DNA of 17,056 nt from Sulfurospirillum sp. UBA6790 (GTDB lineage Bacteria; Campylobacterota; Campylobacteria; Campylobacterales; Sulfurospirillaceae), in contig DKFS01000039.1 of assembly GCA_002452855.1 (NCBI GenBank), positions 1 through 17,056 on the forward strand. Direction: 5' to 3'. Under the pieces are notes generated by a model. It saw only the letters and a program-made list of their open reading frames with translations, was not told the DNA's origin and did not search any database. The translations under genes were made by a program, and so were the position numbers. Positions 1-6,049 of the stretch are shown one piece after another; the first letter of the stretch is position 1, and every line of letters starts with the position of its first letter.

Positions 1-242
1 ATATTTCAACGCACAATGCACGTGCACCGCTCACGGGTAATTATGAAAAAGATCTTTTTGGAAATCGCTCTAAACGCATCTTTACAGACAGTGGTGTAAG
101 AGGTGCGAACCATGAAAAACGCGTTCTTCTGCAAACTTATCGTAGAGAAAATGGTGATATTATGCATGATATTTCAATCCCAATTTATGTCAAAGGCCGT
201 CATTGGGGCGGATTTAGAATTGGCTATCGCCCCAAATCTTAA
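1..242 (+). CDS. Methyl-accepting chemotaxis protein, C-terminal 79 residues (5' end outside window)
   Basis: Reading from base 3 there is an open frame to a TAA at 240-242. The translation contains THNARAPLTGNYEKDLFGNR near its start and IPIYVKGRHWGGFRIGY near its end. From family knowledge, this tail (THN...LTGNYEKDL.GNR.KR.F, then a conserved IPIYV.G.HWGGFRIGY) is the extreme C-terminus of a class of bacterial chemoreceptors common in Campylobacterota, where a sensory-like module follows the signalling hairpin. The ligand cannot be told because the sensor and HAMP/signalling regions lie outside the window. No adjacent gene follows closely, so it probably ends its transcript. The frame and family call are seen directly; the chemoreceptor role is inferred from the tail only. 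Confidence 0.8.
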   Translation, partial: ISTHNARAPLTGNYEKDLFGNRSKRIFTDSGVRGANHEKRVLLQTYRRENGDIMHDISIPIYVKGRHWGGFRIGYRPKS

Positions 243-301
243 ACTAACTCCATAATTAATTTTATCTTTTAAGCTTAATTTTAAATAAAAATATACTTTA
301 T

Positions 302-330
302 CACCTTTTATTTTCATGTAAAATAAAGTG
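302..330. other. AT-rich imperfect hairpin downstream of the chemoreceptor gene
   Basis: CAC (302-304) and TTTATTTT (307-314) pair with AAAATAAA (320-327) and GTG (328-330) around a CATGT loop, leaving a two-base bulge. It sits 60 nt after the chemoreceptor stop codon. No T-run follows on the + strand, so it is at best a weak terminator. The rest of 243-378 is AT-rich and holds nothing else I can name apart from the palindrome TTAAGCTTAA at 269-278. Confidence 0.3.
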
Positions 331-378
331 TAAAAAAGTTACTTCATCTAGAATATAAAAATATTTTTTTCATGATAA

Positions 379-407
379 TTGACTTTTAATTTTTTTATTG
401 ATATAAT
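379..407 (+). promoter_or_regulatory. Strong sigma70-type promoter for the 35-residue ORF
   Basis: TTGACT (379-384), a 17-bp spacer, then a perfect TATAAT (402-407). This is the best two-box promoter in the window. The predicted transcript starts near 414 and gives a leader of about 19 nt that holds only the ribosome site AAGGAG (421-426). Confidence 0.8.
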
Positions 408-432
408 TCCGAAAATTTAAAAGGAGCTATAA

Positions 433-540
433 ATGTTGAAAAAAATCAATTTATTAACCGTCGGTGTTGTTATGACACTTATTAATGCTCTCTTGTTTAT
501 CGCAGGTTTTGTCTATTTAACATTGAGCCAATCACTTTAA
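433..540 (+). CDS. Small single-pass membrane protein, 35 aa, function unknown
   Basis: ATG at 433 is preceded by AAGGAG (421-426) with six intervening bases, and the frame runs to TAA at 538-540. The product begins MLKKINLLT and has one hydrophobic segment (about residues 6-30, ending LFIAGFVYLTL) after a short positively charged N-terminus, so it should sit in the inner membrane with its N-terminus inside. The near-consensus promoter and ribosome site make translation very likely despite the size. I do not recognise a family. Small accessory subunits of oxidases or transporters look like this, but no such partner gene is beside it. The gene stands alone: its neighbour downstream is convergent and separated by a hairpin. 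Confidence 0.65.
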   Translation: MLKKINLLTVGVVMTLINALLFIAGFVYLTLSQSL

Positions 541-555
541 TATCGTATATAACAG

Positions 556-594
556 AAGCCTGACAAGCTACTAAAACAAGCTTGTCTAGGGCTT
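556..594. terminator. Hairpin between convergent genes, likely bidirectional terminator
   Basis: GACAAGCT (562-569) pairs perfectly with AGCTTGTC (579-586) around a nine-base loop, and AAGCC (556-560) pairs with GGCTT (590-594) outside it. It lies between the 35-aa gene (+) and the end of the ilvD operon (-), and it overlaps the TAG stop of the Cys-rich gene. There is no strong T-run on either side, so termination efficiency is uncertain. Confidence 0.55.
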
Positions 595-795
595 AATATT
601 CTCATCCTCACCTAACATTTCACGCATTTTTCGCTCCATCCTCTTTTCAAAAGCTTCATTTGAGGGCGAATCTTCACACGCAAATTTTGCCTTACCGTAA
701 AGGACACATCCTTTATCGCCAGGGTCGCACTCTTTATGAATAATGTCACAGATTCCCTCGACATCGTGGGGACATGTCCAACCACCTTGATTCAT
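586..795 (-). CDS. Small cysteine-rich protein, 69 aa, conserved hypothetical
   Basis: Five cysteines (residues 8, 16, 23, 30, 40) are spaced regularly in CPHDVEGIC, KECDPGDKGC and FAC, followed by a charged helical tail (EKRMERKMREML). The spacing suggests a small metal- or cluster-binding knuckle, but ligands cannot be assigned from sequence alone. I recall similar WTCPH...CDPG.KGCVLYGK proteins in Campylobacterota, with no known role. There is no signal peptide, so it should be cytoplasmic. It starts 12 nt after the stop of the marC-family gene and is the third gene of the ilvD operon. The ribosome site is weak (AAAGG about eight bases before ATG), which suggests coupling to upstream translation. 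Confidence 0.75.
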   Translation of the reverse strand: MNQGGWTCPHDVEGICDIIHKECDPGDKGCVLYGKAKFACEDSPSNEAFEKRMERKMREMLGEDENIKP

Positions 796-807
796 TTCGT
801 AGCCTTT

Positions 808-817
808 TTACATGTAA
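808..817. repeat. TTACATGTAA palindrome, copy 1
   Basis: Exact copy covering the last codons and the stop of the marC-family gene, read there as TAC ATG TAA. It is one of seven exact copies in the window. Confidence 0.9.
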
Positions 818-1449
818 TGTTTTGCAAGTGTACTGACGCCACCGACAATAAATTGCACCGCAATAGCTCCTACAATAAGCCCCATCAAACGGCTGACAAT
901 TTTTTGCCCAGTAATGCCAAGATAGTGCCTGATATAAATACTGTTCTTAAAAGCAAGATACACACTCAAAGCAACAATCAGATACGCTAAGACAAGTGCC
1001 GCAATAGATGCAATACTTTCACTATGTCCACGCAAAATAATGACCGTCGCAAAAATCCCAGGGCCAAAAGTGATAGGAATACCCAAAGGAATCACTGAAA
1101 ATTCATCATTTTTAATCGCTTCAGCACGCTCTTCTTCGGTTTGATTTTTAGATTCCATCGAACCTTGCACCATTTTAATCGCCGTGAGAAGTAAAATAAT
1201 ACCGCCCATTACTTTAAGGGAATCAATCTCAATACCAAAAAGATTGAGTAGAAAATTCCCCGTTAAAAGAACGACAAAGAAAGCAACAATAATGGTCATT
1301 GTTGCTTTTCCTGCAATTTTAGTGATATGCTCTTTGGTCGTACTTTGAGGTAGGAGCGAGAGCATAATAGCACTCACTCCTAAAGGATCAACAATTGCCA
1401 TCATTGTAATGGTATGTTGCAATAACAGATTGAAAAAGTCTGCCATCAT
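808..1449 (-). CDS. MarC family integral membrane protein (UPF0056), 213 aa
   Basis: The product is about 210 residues with roughly six hydrophobic helices. It shows the two family signatures: IVDPLG in helix 1 (about residues 19-24, the [ND]PxG motif) and [12 protein letters not shown] at about 121-132, the second half of the pseudo-symmetric repeat. The family includes MarC and SnatA/YhgN, annotated as NAAT (neutral amino acid) transporters, although substrates are poorly supported. The first ATG (1449) overlaps the ilvD stop as ATGA, and a second in-frame ATG begins at 1446. The GAGG at the end of ilvD sits better for the second, so the start is ambiguous by one codon. Linkage to ilvD hints at branched-chain amino acid export, but that is inference. 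The gene ends inside a TTACATGTAA palindrome (Tyr-Met-stop). Confidence 0.88.
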   Translation of the reverse strand: MMADFFNLLLQHTITMMAIVDPLGVSAIMLSLLPQSTTKEHITKIAGKATMTIIVAFFVVLLTGNFLLNLFGIEIDSLKVMGGIILLLTAIKMVQGSMESKNQTEEERAEAIKNDEFSVIPLGIPITFGPGIFATVIILRGHSESIASIAALVLAYLIVALSVYLAFKNSIYIRHYLGITGQKIVSRLMGLIVGAIAVQFIVGGVSTLAKHYM

Positions 1450-3131
1450 GCCTCTTCAGTTTTCAATACAGCGCCACTACTTGCATTGGTAACAAGTTGT
1501 CGATACTGTTTGAGCCAACTTCCTTGAATTGTTTTTAGTTTCGGTTTAAAGCTCACTTTACGACGTGCAAGTTCATCTTCATCAATCAATGCTTCGATGG
1601 TATAAGCATCCACATCTATAGCGATGGTATCGCCATCCTGAAGTAACCCGATAAGTCCACCTTCAGCTGCTTCAGGACTCACATGACCGATACTTAAACC
1701 TCTTGTTGCGCCACTAAATCGTCCATCGGTAATCAAAGCAACATCCGCTCCTAAACCCATACCCATAATTAAACTCGTAGGAGAGAGCATCTCTTGCATG
1801 CCAGGACCACCTCTTGGTCCCTCATAGCGAATGACAACCACATCGCCTTTTTTAACCTTTCCACCAACAATACCAGAAAGTGCTTCTTGTTGAGAGTCAA
1901 AGCAGACCGCTTTACCAATAAATTGACGAGCACCAACAATGCCTGCCGTTTTGATAACACACCCTTCAAGCGCCAAGTTACCAAATAAAATAGCTAAACC
2001 ACCCACTTTAGAGTAAGGATTTTCAAGCGTATGAATAATCGTTGTATCTTTGATTTCTGCATTGGAAATACGCTCGCCAATTGTCTCACCAGTCACCGTT
2101 AAATTATCTAAATATAAAATGCCATTATCACGTCTGCTAACTTCTTTCATAACAGCGCAAACGCCACCTGCACGATTGATGTCTTCCATATGTACGGTTG
2201 AAAGAGAAGGCGCAATTTTAGCGATATGAGAAACATTTTTACTAATCTCATTAATGTCTTTAATCGCAAATTTCACACCTGCTTCTTTCGCAATGGCTAA
2301 CATATGTAAAACAGTGTTAGAACTTCCACCCATCGCCATATCGACGGCAAAAGCATTGCGTACCGCTTTTTCATTTAAAATATTTCGTAATTTAAATCTA
2401 TCATCAATCGCAATCTCGCAAATGCGTTTAGCAGCAGCGCGAATCAAAATCTCACGTTCTGGTGTGAGTGCAGGAATGGTCCCATTGCCAGGAAGAGCAA
2501 TACCCATTGCTTCCATAAGTGTGTTCATACTATTTGCTGTAAACATTCCCGAACAACTACCGCCACTTGGACAGGCATTGCATTCAATATCAGTTAGTTC
2601 CGATTCCGTAATATCACCTTTTTCAAATTTGCCAACTGCCTCAAATGCTGTCGTTAAATCAATAGGCGTTCCTTCTTTGGTATAACCTTTTTTCATCGGT
2701 CCACCGCTAACAAATACGGTTGGAACATTGACACGAAGTGCCCCCATAATCATTCCCGGAACAATTTTATCGCAGTTGGGGATGCAAATCATTGCATCGA
2801 GCATATGCGCATTCATCATTGTCTCAATGGAATTAGCAATAATTTCACGGCTTGGAAGGGAGTAGAGCATACCATCATGTCCCATTGCGATACCATCATC
2901 GACACCTATTGTGTTGAATTCAAACGGCACACAGCCATTTTTGCGGATCTCATCTTTAATGATGACAGCATACTCATGCAAAAAGAAGTGACCAGGGATG
3001 ATGTCAATATACGAATTTGCGACACCAATAAATGGTTTATTAAAATCTTCATCTTTTAGCCCAGTTGCTCGAAACAAACTTCGATGAGGCGCTCTGTTAT
3101 ACCCTTTTTTAACTTGATCACTACGCATCAT
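1446..3131 (-). CDS. ilvD: Dihydroxy-acid dehydratase IlvD, 561 aa
   Basis: IlvD dehydrates 2,3-dihydroxy-isovalerate and -methylvalerate to the 2-keto acids, the shared penultimate step of valine and isoleucine synthesis (and the entry to leucine). Seen directly: CIPNCDK (116-122), [18 protein letters not shown] (from 186), [13 protein letters not shown], and [19 protein letters not shown]. Residues 45-48 read IPGH, as in the E. coli enzyme, where the [2Fe-2S] class has a cysteine (PCN). Together with C120 and C193 this suggests the oxygen-labile [4Fe-4S] type. The length is usual for the family. AAGGAAG lies just upstream of ATG 3131; a second in-frame ATG follows immediately. It is the first gene of an operon with the marC-family and Cys-rich genes. 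Confidence 0.97.
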   Translation of the reverse strand: MMRSDQVKKGYNRAPHRSLFRATGLKDEDFNKPFIGVANSYIDIIPGHFFLHEYAVIIKDEIRKNGCVPFEFNTIGVDDGIAMGHDGMLYSLPSREIIANSIETMMNAHMLDAMICIPNCDKIVPGMIMGALRVNVPTVFVSGGPMKKGYTKEGTPIDLTTAFEAVGKFEKGDITESELTDIECNACPSGGSCSGMFTANSMNTLMEAMGIALPGNGTIPALTPEREILIRAAAKRICEIAIDDRFKLRNILNEKAVRNAFAVDMAMGGSSNTVLHMLAIAKEAGVKFAIKDINEISKNVSHIAKIAPSLSTVHMEDINRAGGVCAVMKEVSRRDNGILYLDNLTVTGETIGERISNAEIKDTTIIHTLENPYSKVGGLAILFGNLALEGCVIKTAGIVGARQFIGKAVCFDSQQEALSGIVGGKVKKGDVVVIRYEGPRGGPGMQEMLSPTSLIMGMGLGADVALITDGRFSGATRGLSIGHVSPEAAEGGLIGLLQDGDTIAIDVDAYTIEALIDEDELARRKVSFKPKLKTIQGSWLKQYRQLVTNASSGAVLKTEEA

Positions 3132-3154
3132 GCTTCCTTAAATATTTTTCAGAA

Positions 3155-3163
3155 ATTATAGCA
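3155..3163 (-). promoter_or_regulatory. Extended -10 promoter of ilvD
   Basis: On the minus strand the sequence reads TGCTATAAT, a consensus -10 with the TG extension and no good -35 at 17 bp. The predicted start lies about 17 nt before the ilvD ATG, so there is no room for a leader-peptide attenuator. Confidence 0.65.
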
Positions 3164-3181
3164 AACCCTCACTAAAAAACT

Positions 3182-3191
3182 TTACATGTAA
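3182..3191. repeat. TTACATGTAA palindrome, copy 2
   Basis: An exact intergenic copy, within the longer TTTACATGTAAA (3181-3192), between the divergent ilvD and tRNA promoters. It lies too far from either -10 box to be their -35. Confidence 0.9.
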
Positions 3192-3210
3192 AAAAAATTA
3201 CATAAATCAC

Positions 3211-3239
3211 TTTACATTATCAAAAAAAACTGCTATACT
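3211..3239 (+). promoter_or_regulatory. Promoter of the tRNA cluster
   Basis: TTTACA (3211-3216), a 17-bp spacer, then TATACT (3234-3239) with the extension TG at 3231-3232. The predicted start near 3246 is about 12 nt before the mature tRNA-Gly. No other promoter is evident between the four tRNAs, so they form one transcript. Confidence 0.75.
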
Positions 3240-3257
3240 CTCATCTCTTTTTTAAGT

Positions 3258-3332
3258 GCGGGAATAGCTCAGTGGTAGAGCACAACCTTGCCAAGGTTGG
3301 GGTCGCGAGTTCGAACCTCGTTTCCCGCTCCA
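3258..3332 (+). tRNA. tRNA-Gly (anticodon GCC)
   Basis: The acceptor stem GCGGGAA pairs with TTCCCGC (3322-3328), then discriminator T and an encoded CCA (3330-3332). The anticodon arm is CAACC-TTGCCAA-GGTTG with GCC at 3290-3292. The T-arm contains GTTCGAAC. First of four co-transcribed tRNAs. Confidence 0.97.
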
Positions 3333-3361
3333 TTTAGTTTAAGTTAAAAAAGAAACGCGTT

Positions 3362-3449
3362 GCCCGGATGGCGAAATTGGTAGACGCAAGGGACTTAAAA
3401 TCCCTCGGGAGTTTTTCCTGTGCCGGTTCAAATCCGGCTCCGGGCACCA
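3362..3449 (+). tRNA. tRNA-Leu (anticodon UAA)
   Basis: The acceptor GCCCGGA pairs with TCCGGGC (3439-3445), followed by A and an encoded CCA (3447-3449). The anticodon arm is AGGGA-CTTAAAA-TCCCT with TAA at 3396-3398. The long variable arm (CGGGAG...CCTG region) is typical of a class II tRNA. It lies 29 nt after tRNA-Gly. Confidence 0.97.
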
Positions 3450-3464
3450 CCTTTATGATTCGGT

Positions 3465-3538
3465 GGCGATATAGCCAAGCGGTAAGGCATGGGCCTGCAA
3501 AGCCTTGATCCCCGGTTCGAATCCGGGTGTCGCCTCCA
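3465..3538 (+). tRNA. tRNA-Cys (anticodon GCA)
   Basis: The acceptor GGCGATA pairs with TGTCGCC (3528-3534, one G-U pair), followed by T and CCA (3536-3538). The anticodon loop is CTGCAAA with GCA at 3497-3499. The anticodon stem has one mismatched outermost pair, which is tolerable. It lies 15 nt after tRNA-Leu. Confidence 0.96.
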
Positions 3539-3573
3539 CCTTAATACTTAAATACAATACATTCTTTATCTGT

Positions 3574-3661
3574 CGGGAGATGGCAGAGCGGCTTAATGCG
3601 GCGGTCTTGAAAACCGTTGAGGGTAATACCTCCGGGGGTTCAAATCCCTCTCTCCCGGCCA
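3574..3661 (+). tRNA. tRNA-Ser (anticodon UGA)
   Basis: The acceptor CGGGAGA pairs with TCTCCCG (3651-3657), followed by G and CCA (3659-3661). The anticodon arm has TGA at 3608-3610 inside CTTGAAA. The long variable arm (GAGGGTAATACCTC) marks a class II serine tRNA. It is the last of the cluster; I see no clear hairpin-plus-T terminator after it. Confidence 0.97.
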
Positions 3662-3700
3662 CTCCTTTGAATCTACCCAAAACATAATCTTAACAGCAAC

Positions 3701-3728
3701 TTTACAAAGCCCTTAGTAAACATACTAT
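3701..3728 (+). promoter_or_regulatory. Possible promoter of the TPR-glycosyltransferase gene
   Basis: TTTACA (3701-3706) and TACTAT (3723-3728) are separated by 16 bp. The -10 candidate lies in a 12-bp palindrome ATACTATAGTAT (3722-3733). Read-through from the tRNA operon is an alternative source of transcription. Confidence 0.4.
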
Positions 3729-3790
3729 AGTATTACAAAATAAAACATGCTATTGAAAAATCAGCCAAAGTATTTTCCATAAGGTTTTTG

Positions 3791-5491
3791 ATGAAAAGAC
3801 ATCCTTTAGAGAATCAAAACTCCGTAGAACAACTTTTACAATTACAAAGCTTATTTGACACCGCACAGTCTTTGTACATCAAAGGCCAATTTGAACAAGC
3901 GCAAGCTTATTACACTGAAATATTACAAATAGATCCGTACTCATTTGAAGCTTACTATCGACTTGGCAATACGTTAGAAGAACTACATCAGTATGAAATG
4001 GCTTTAGAGAATTACGATAAAACACTTACGCTTCATCCCAATCATGCTGATGCACATGCACATCGTGCCGTCGTATTAAAAATACTTCGAAAATTTGATG
4101 AAGCGCTACAAAGTTACGATAAAGCTATAAGCTTAAATCCTCACTACGCAATTTTACATTCCAATCGTGGGAATATCTTACAAACGTTACATCGATATGA
4201 AGAAGCTTTGGAGAGCTACGATAGGGCTCTATTGTTGCACCCCTCTTACGTCGATGCACATTCTAATCGAGGAATTACGTTATACACACTGCAAAGATAT
4301 GAAGAAGCATTAGACTGTTATAACAAAGCAATTGCGCTTAATCCAAAACATGCCGATGCGTATGCAAATAAAGGAGCTACGCTTACAAAGATGCATCGCT
4401 ATGAAGACGCTTTAGAAAACTACAATCGCGCTATCGCGTTAAAGCCACAGCTTGCCACCGCATATTCCAATCGTGGGAATACGTTAAAAGCATTGCAAAG
4501 ATACCATGACGCCTTAGAAGATTATAATCACGCCATTGCTATCAATCCGAGATTTCCTGGGGCATATCGAAATAAAGCGTTACTTCTCTTGCTATTGGGC
4601 GATTTAAAAAAAGGGTTTGATTTGTACGAATGGCGATGGTATAAAGATGATTTTACTTCATTTGCACGCAATTTTTCACAACCCTTGTGGTTGGGGAAAG
4701 AGGATTTAAAAGATAAAGCACTCCTCATTCATGCAGAACAAGGTTTAGGTGACACCATACACTTTTCTCGTTATATTGAACGATTAACTCATCTTGATAG
4801 CAAAATCATTTTTGAAATCCCAGAACCTTTATACCAGTTATTTCATCAATTCAAAGGGGTTTATCACTTTGTTTTAAAAGGTGATGTCTTACCGCATTTT
4901 GACTATCATTGCCCGTTAATGAGCTTACCTTTAGTCTTTCAAACATCTTTAGATAATCTTCCTTGTTCTATGCCTTATCTAACAGCTAATATTCACAAAA
5001 GAGATTATTGGAAAGGCAAACTCAAGCATCTCGTTAAACCAAAAATCGGAATTGTCTGGAGTGGCAGTGCTCTTCATAACAACGATCACAACCGAAGCAT
5101 TGCATTGCAAACTTTATTGGGTTACTTACCCAATAAAGTTGAATATATTGTTCTACAAAAAGAGTTAAAAGAAGACGATAAATCGATACTACAAAACCAT
5201 CCGAATATTCACTACTTTGAGGATGAATTAAATGATTTTACTGATACGGCTGGACTTTGCGATTGTATGGATTTAATCATCAGTGTCGATACAAGCGTAG
5301 CTCATTTAGCATGTGCCATGAACAAAGAAACGATTATTTTGCTACCCTTTGTACCCGATTGGAGATGGATGAGCGATAGAAGCGATAGTCCGTGGTACCC
5401 TTCCGCACAATTGATGCGACAAACAAAAATCAATGATTGGGATAGCTGTTTGGTGCAGTTAAAGGCTTTTTTGGACGATAAATTTCACTAA
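3791..5491 (+). CDS. TPR-repeat protein with C-terminal GT9-like glycosyltransferase domain, 566 aa
   Basis: Residues about 16-256 hold seven 34-residue TPR repeats (pattern ...NRGNTLKALQRY.DALE.YN.AI.INP) plus a partial eighth. From about residue 311 the C-terminal half shows IHAEQGLGDTIHFSRYI, then PKIGIVWSGSALHNNDHNRS, then DLIISVDTSVAHLACAM and LLPFVPDWRWMSDR with SPWYPSAQLMRQ. From family knowledge, this C-terminal set belongs to a TPR-linked branch related to ADP-heptose/GT9 transferases, with GLGD and SVDTxxAH as the nucleotide-sugar signatures. Surface or flagellin glycosylation is plausible but not shown. No signal peptide is visible. ATG 3791 is chosen because AAGG (3781-3784) is six bases upstream; the TTG at 3788 is too close. 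The repeats are also visible in the DNA at 102-nt period. Confidence 0.85.
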   Translation: MKRHPLENQNSVEQLLQLQSLFDTAQSLYIKGQFEQAQAYYTEILQIDPYSFEAYYRLGNTLEELHQYEMALENYDKTLTLHPNHADAHAHRAVVLKILRKFDEALQSYDKAISLNPHYAILHSNRGNILQTLHRYEEALESYDRALLLHPSYVDAHSNRGITLYTLQRYEEALDCYNKAIALNPKHADAYANKGATLTKMHRYEDALENYNRAIALKPQLATAYSNRGNTLKALQRYHDALEDYNHAIAINPRFPGAYRNKALLLLLLGDLKKGFDLYEWRWYKDDFTSFARNFSQPLWLGKEDLKDKALLIHAEQGLGDTIHFSRYIERLTHLDSKIIFEIPEPLYQLFHQFKGVYHFVLKGDVLPHFDYHCPLMSLPLVFQTSLDNLPCSMPYLTANIHKRDYWKGKLKHLVKPKIGIVWSGSALHNNDHNRSIALQTLLGYLPNKVEYIVLQKELKEDDKSILQNHPNIHYFEDELNDFTDTAGLCDCMDLIISVDTSVAHLACAMNKETIILLPFVPDWRWMSDRSDSPWYPSAQLMRQTKINDWDSCLVQLKAFLDDKFH

Positions 5492-5498
5492 ATAACGA

Positions 5499-5529
5499 TT
5501 CGTGTATTTAGAAGTTCTAAATACACGAA
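5499..5529. terminator. Perfect 15-bp inverted repeat between convergent genes
   Basis: TTCGTGTATTTAGAA (5499-5513) and its exact reverse complement (5515-5529) flank a single central G. It lies eight bases after the TPR gene stop and 14 bases before the heme-protein gene stop. Neither side has a strong T-run. It most likely acts as a bidirectional terminator or 3'-end stabiliser. Confidence 0.65.
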
Positions 5530-5543
5530 ATGATAAAACATCA

Positions 5544-5984
5544 TTATGATTGTTGAAGTTGTTGGAGTTGTTGGTCGAAAAATTGCTCAAGTGTCTTTTT
5601 ATCTTCTGCGTTTAATTTCGATTTTTCATGCATGAACGTATAGCTTCCTAATGGCATTAAGCCATTATTGATAAGTTGTTTTGCACGTTCAATTCTTTTT
5701 ATTCTTATATCCGCATTGATATTTGCCCATGTTGAGAAATTAAGCGCTTTTCTTCCCTCATCAATATGGTCAGCCATAAACCAAGAAACGGGTGCGACAT
5801 TGTGATACCAAGGATATGTTGTTTCATTAGAATGACAATCAAAACAGGCTTTTTTGAGAACTACCATGACTTTTTCATCCGCTTGTAGGGCAATTCTTTC
5901 ATCAACTTTTGGATTATGAAAATTGGGTCGTATAAATTGAATTACTATCGCAATAGCCAATAATCCAAAAAGTGCTTTTTTCAT
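5544..5984 (-). CDS. Exported or membrane-anchored heme-binding domain protein, 146 aa
   Basis: The N-terminus is a short basic stretch plus hydrophobic helix (KKALFGLLAIAIVIQFI, residues 2-18), either an uncleaved anchor or a signal peptide. A single CxxCH heme-c motif (CFDCH, residues 47-51) follows, with SNETTYPWYHNVAPVSWFMADHI after it. This arrangement matches the 'heme-binding domain' family (Haem_bd, PF14376), whose members are periplasmic and little characterised. The C-terminus is glutamine-rich. The start is ATG 5984, six bases from AAGGAAG (5991-5997); a TTG three bases earlier is less well placed. The gene stands alone, so its redox partner is unknown. Confidence 0.82.
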   Translation of the reverse strand: MKKALFGLLAIAIVIQFIRPNFHNPKVDERIALQADEKVMVVLKKACFDCHSNETTYPWYHNVAPVSWFMADHIDEGRKALNFSTWANINADIRIKRIERAKQLINNGLMPLGSYTFMHEKSKLNAEDKKTLEQFFDQQLQQLQQS

Positions 5985-6049
5985 CAAATACTTCCTTAAA
6001 ATTAAAATATCATTATTTTAACACGCAAGTATAAACAAAAACCAAATTG

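Noticed and set aside
150..160. Active-site selenocysteine in the formate dehydrogenase (residues 150-160 of the protein at 6050-8113)
   Set aside because: The position expected for selenocysteine is an ordinary Cys codon and there is no in-frame TGA.
772..781. GGACATGTCC palindrome
   Set aside because: It shares only the ACATGT core and occurs once; it falls in the Trp-Thr-Cys-Pro codons of the small Cys-rich gene.
2254..2685. A 143-codon plus-strand open frame inside ilvD
   Set aside because: It is a shadow of ilvD on the opposite strand, with no ribosome site and no recognisable protein features.
3258..3661. tRNA cluster as an integration site for a mobile element
   Set aside because: No integrase, no duplicated tRNA 3' end and no composition shift are seen on either side.
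3453..3680. A 75-aa minus-strand frame (GREGFEPPE ... TPGFEPGIKALQAHALPLGY)
   Set aside because: It is the reverse complement of the tRNA-Cys and tRNA-Ser genes. GFEPG/PLGY-type peptides are a well-known false translation of tRNA T-arms.
6007..6045. Possible promoter of the heme-binding protein gene (TTGGTT and TAAAAT on the minus strand)
   Set aside because: The spacing is 19 bp and the boxes are weak; other AT-rich hexamers fit equally well, so no site could be chosen.
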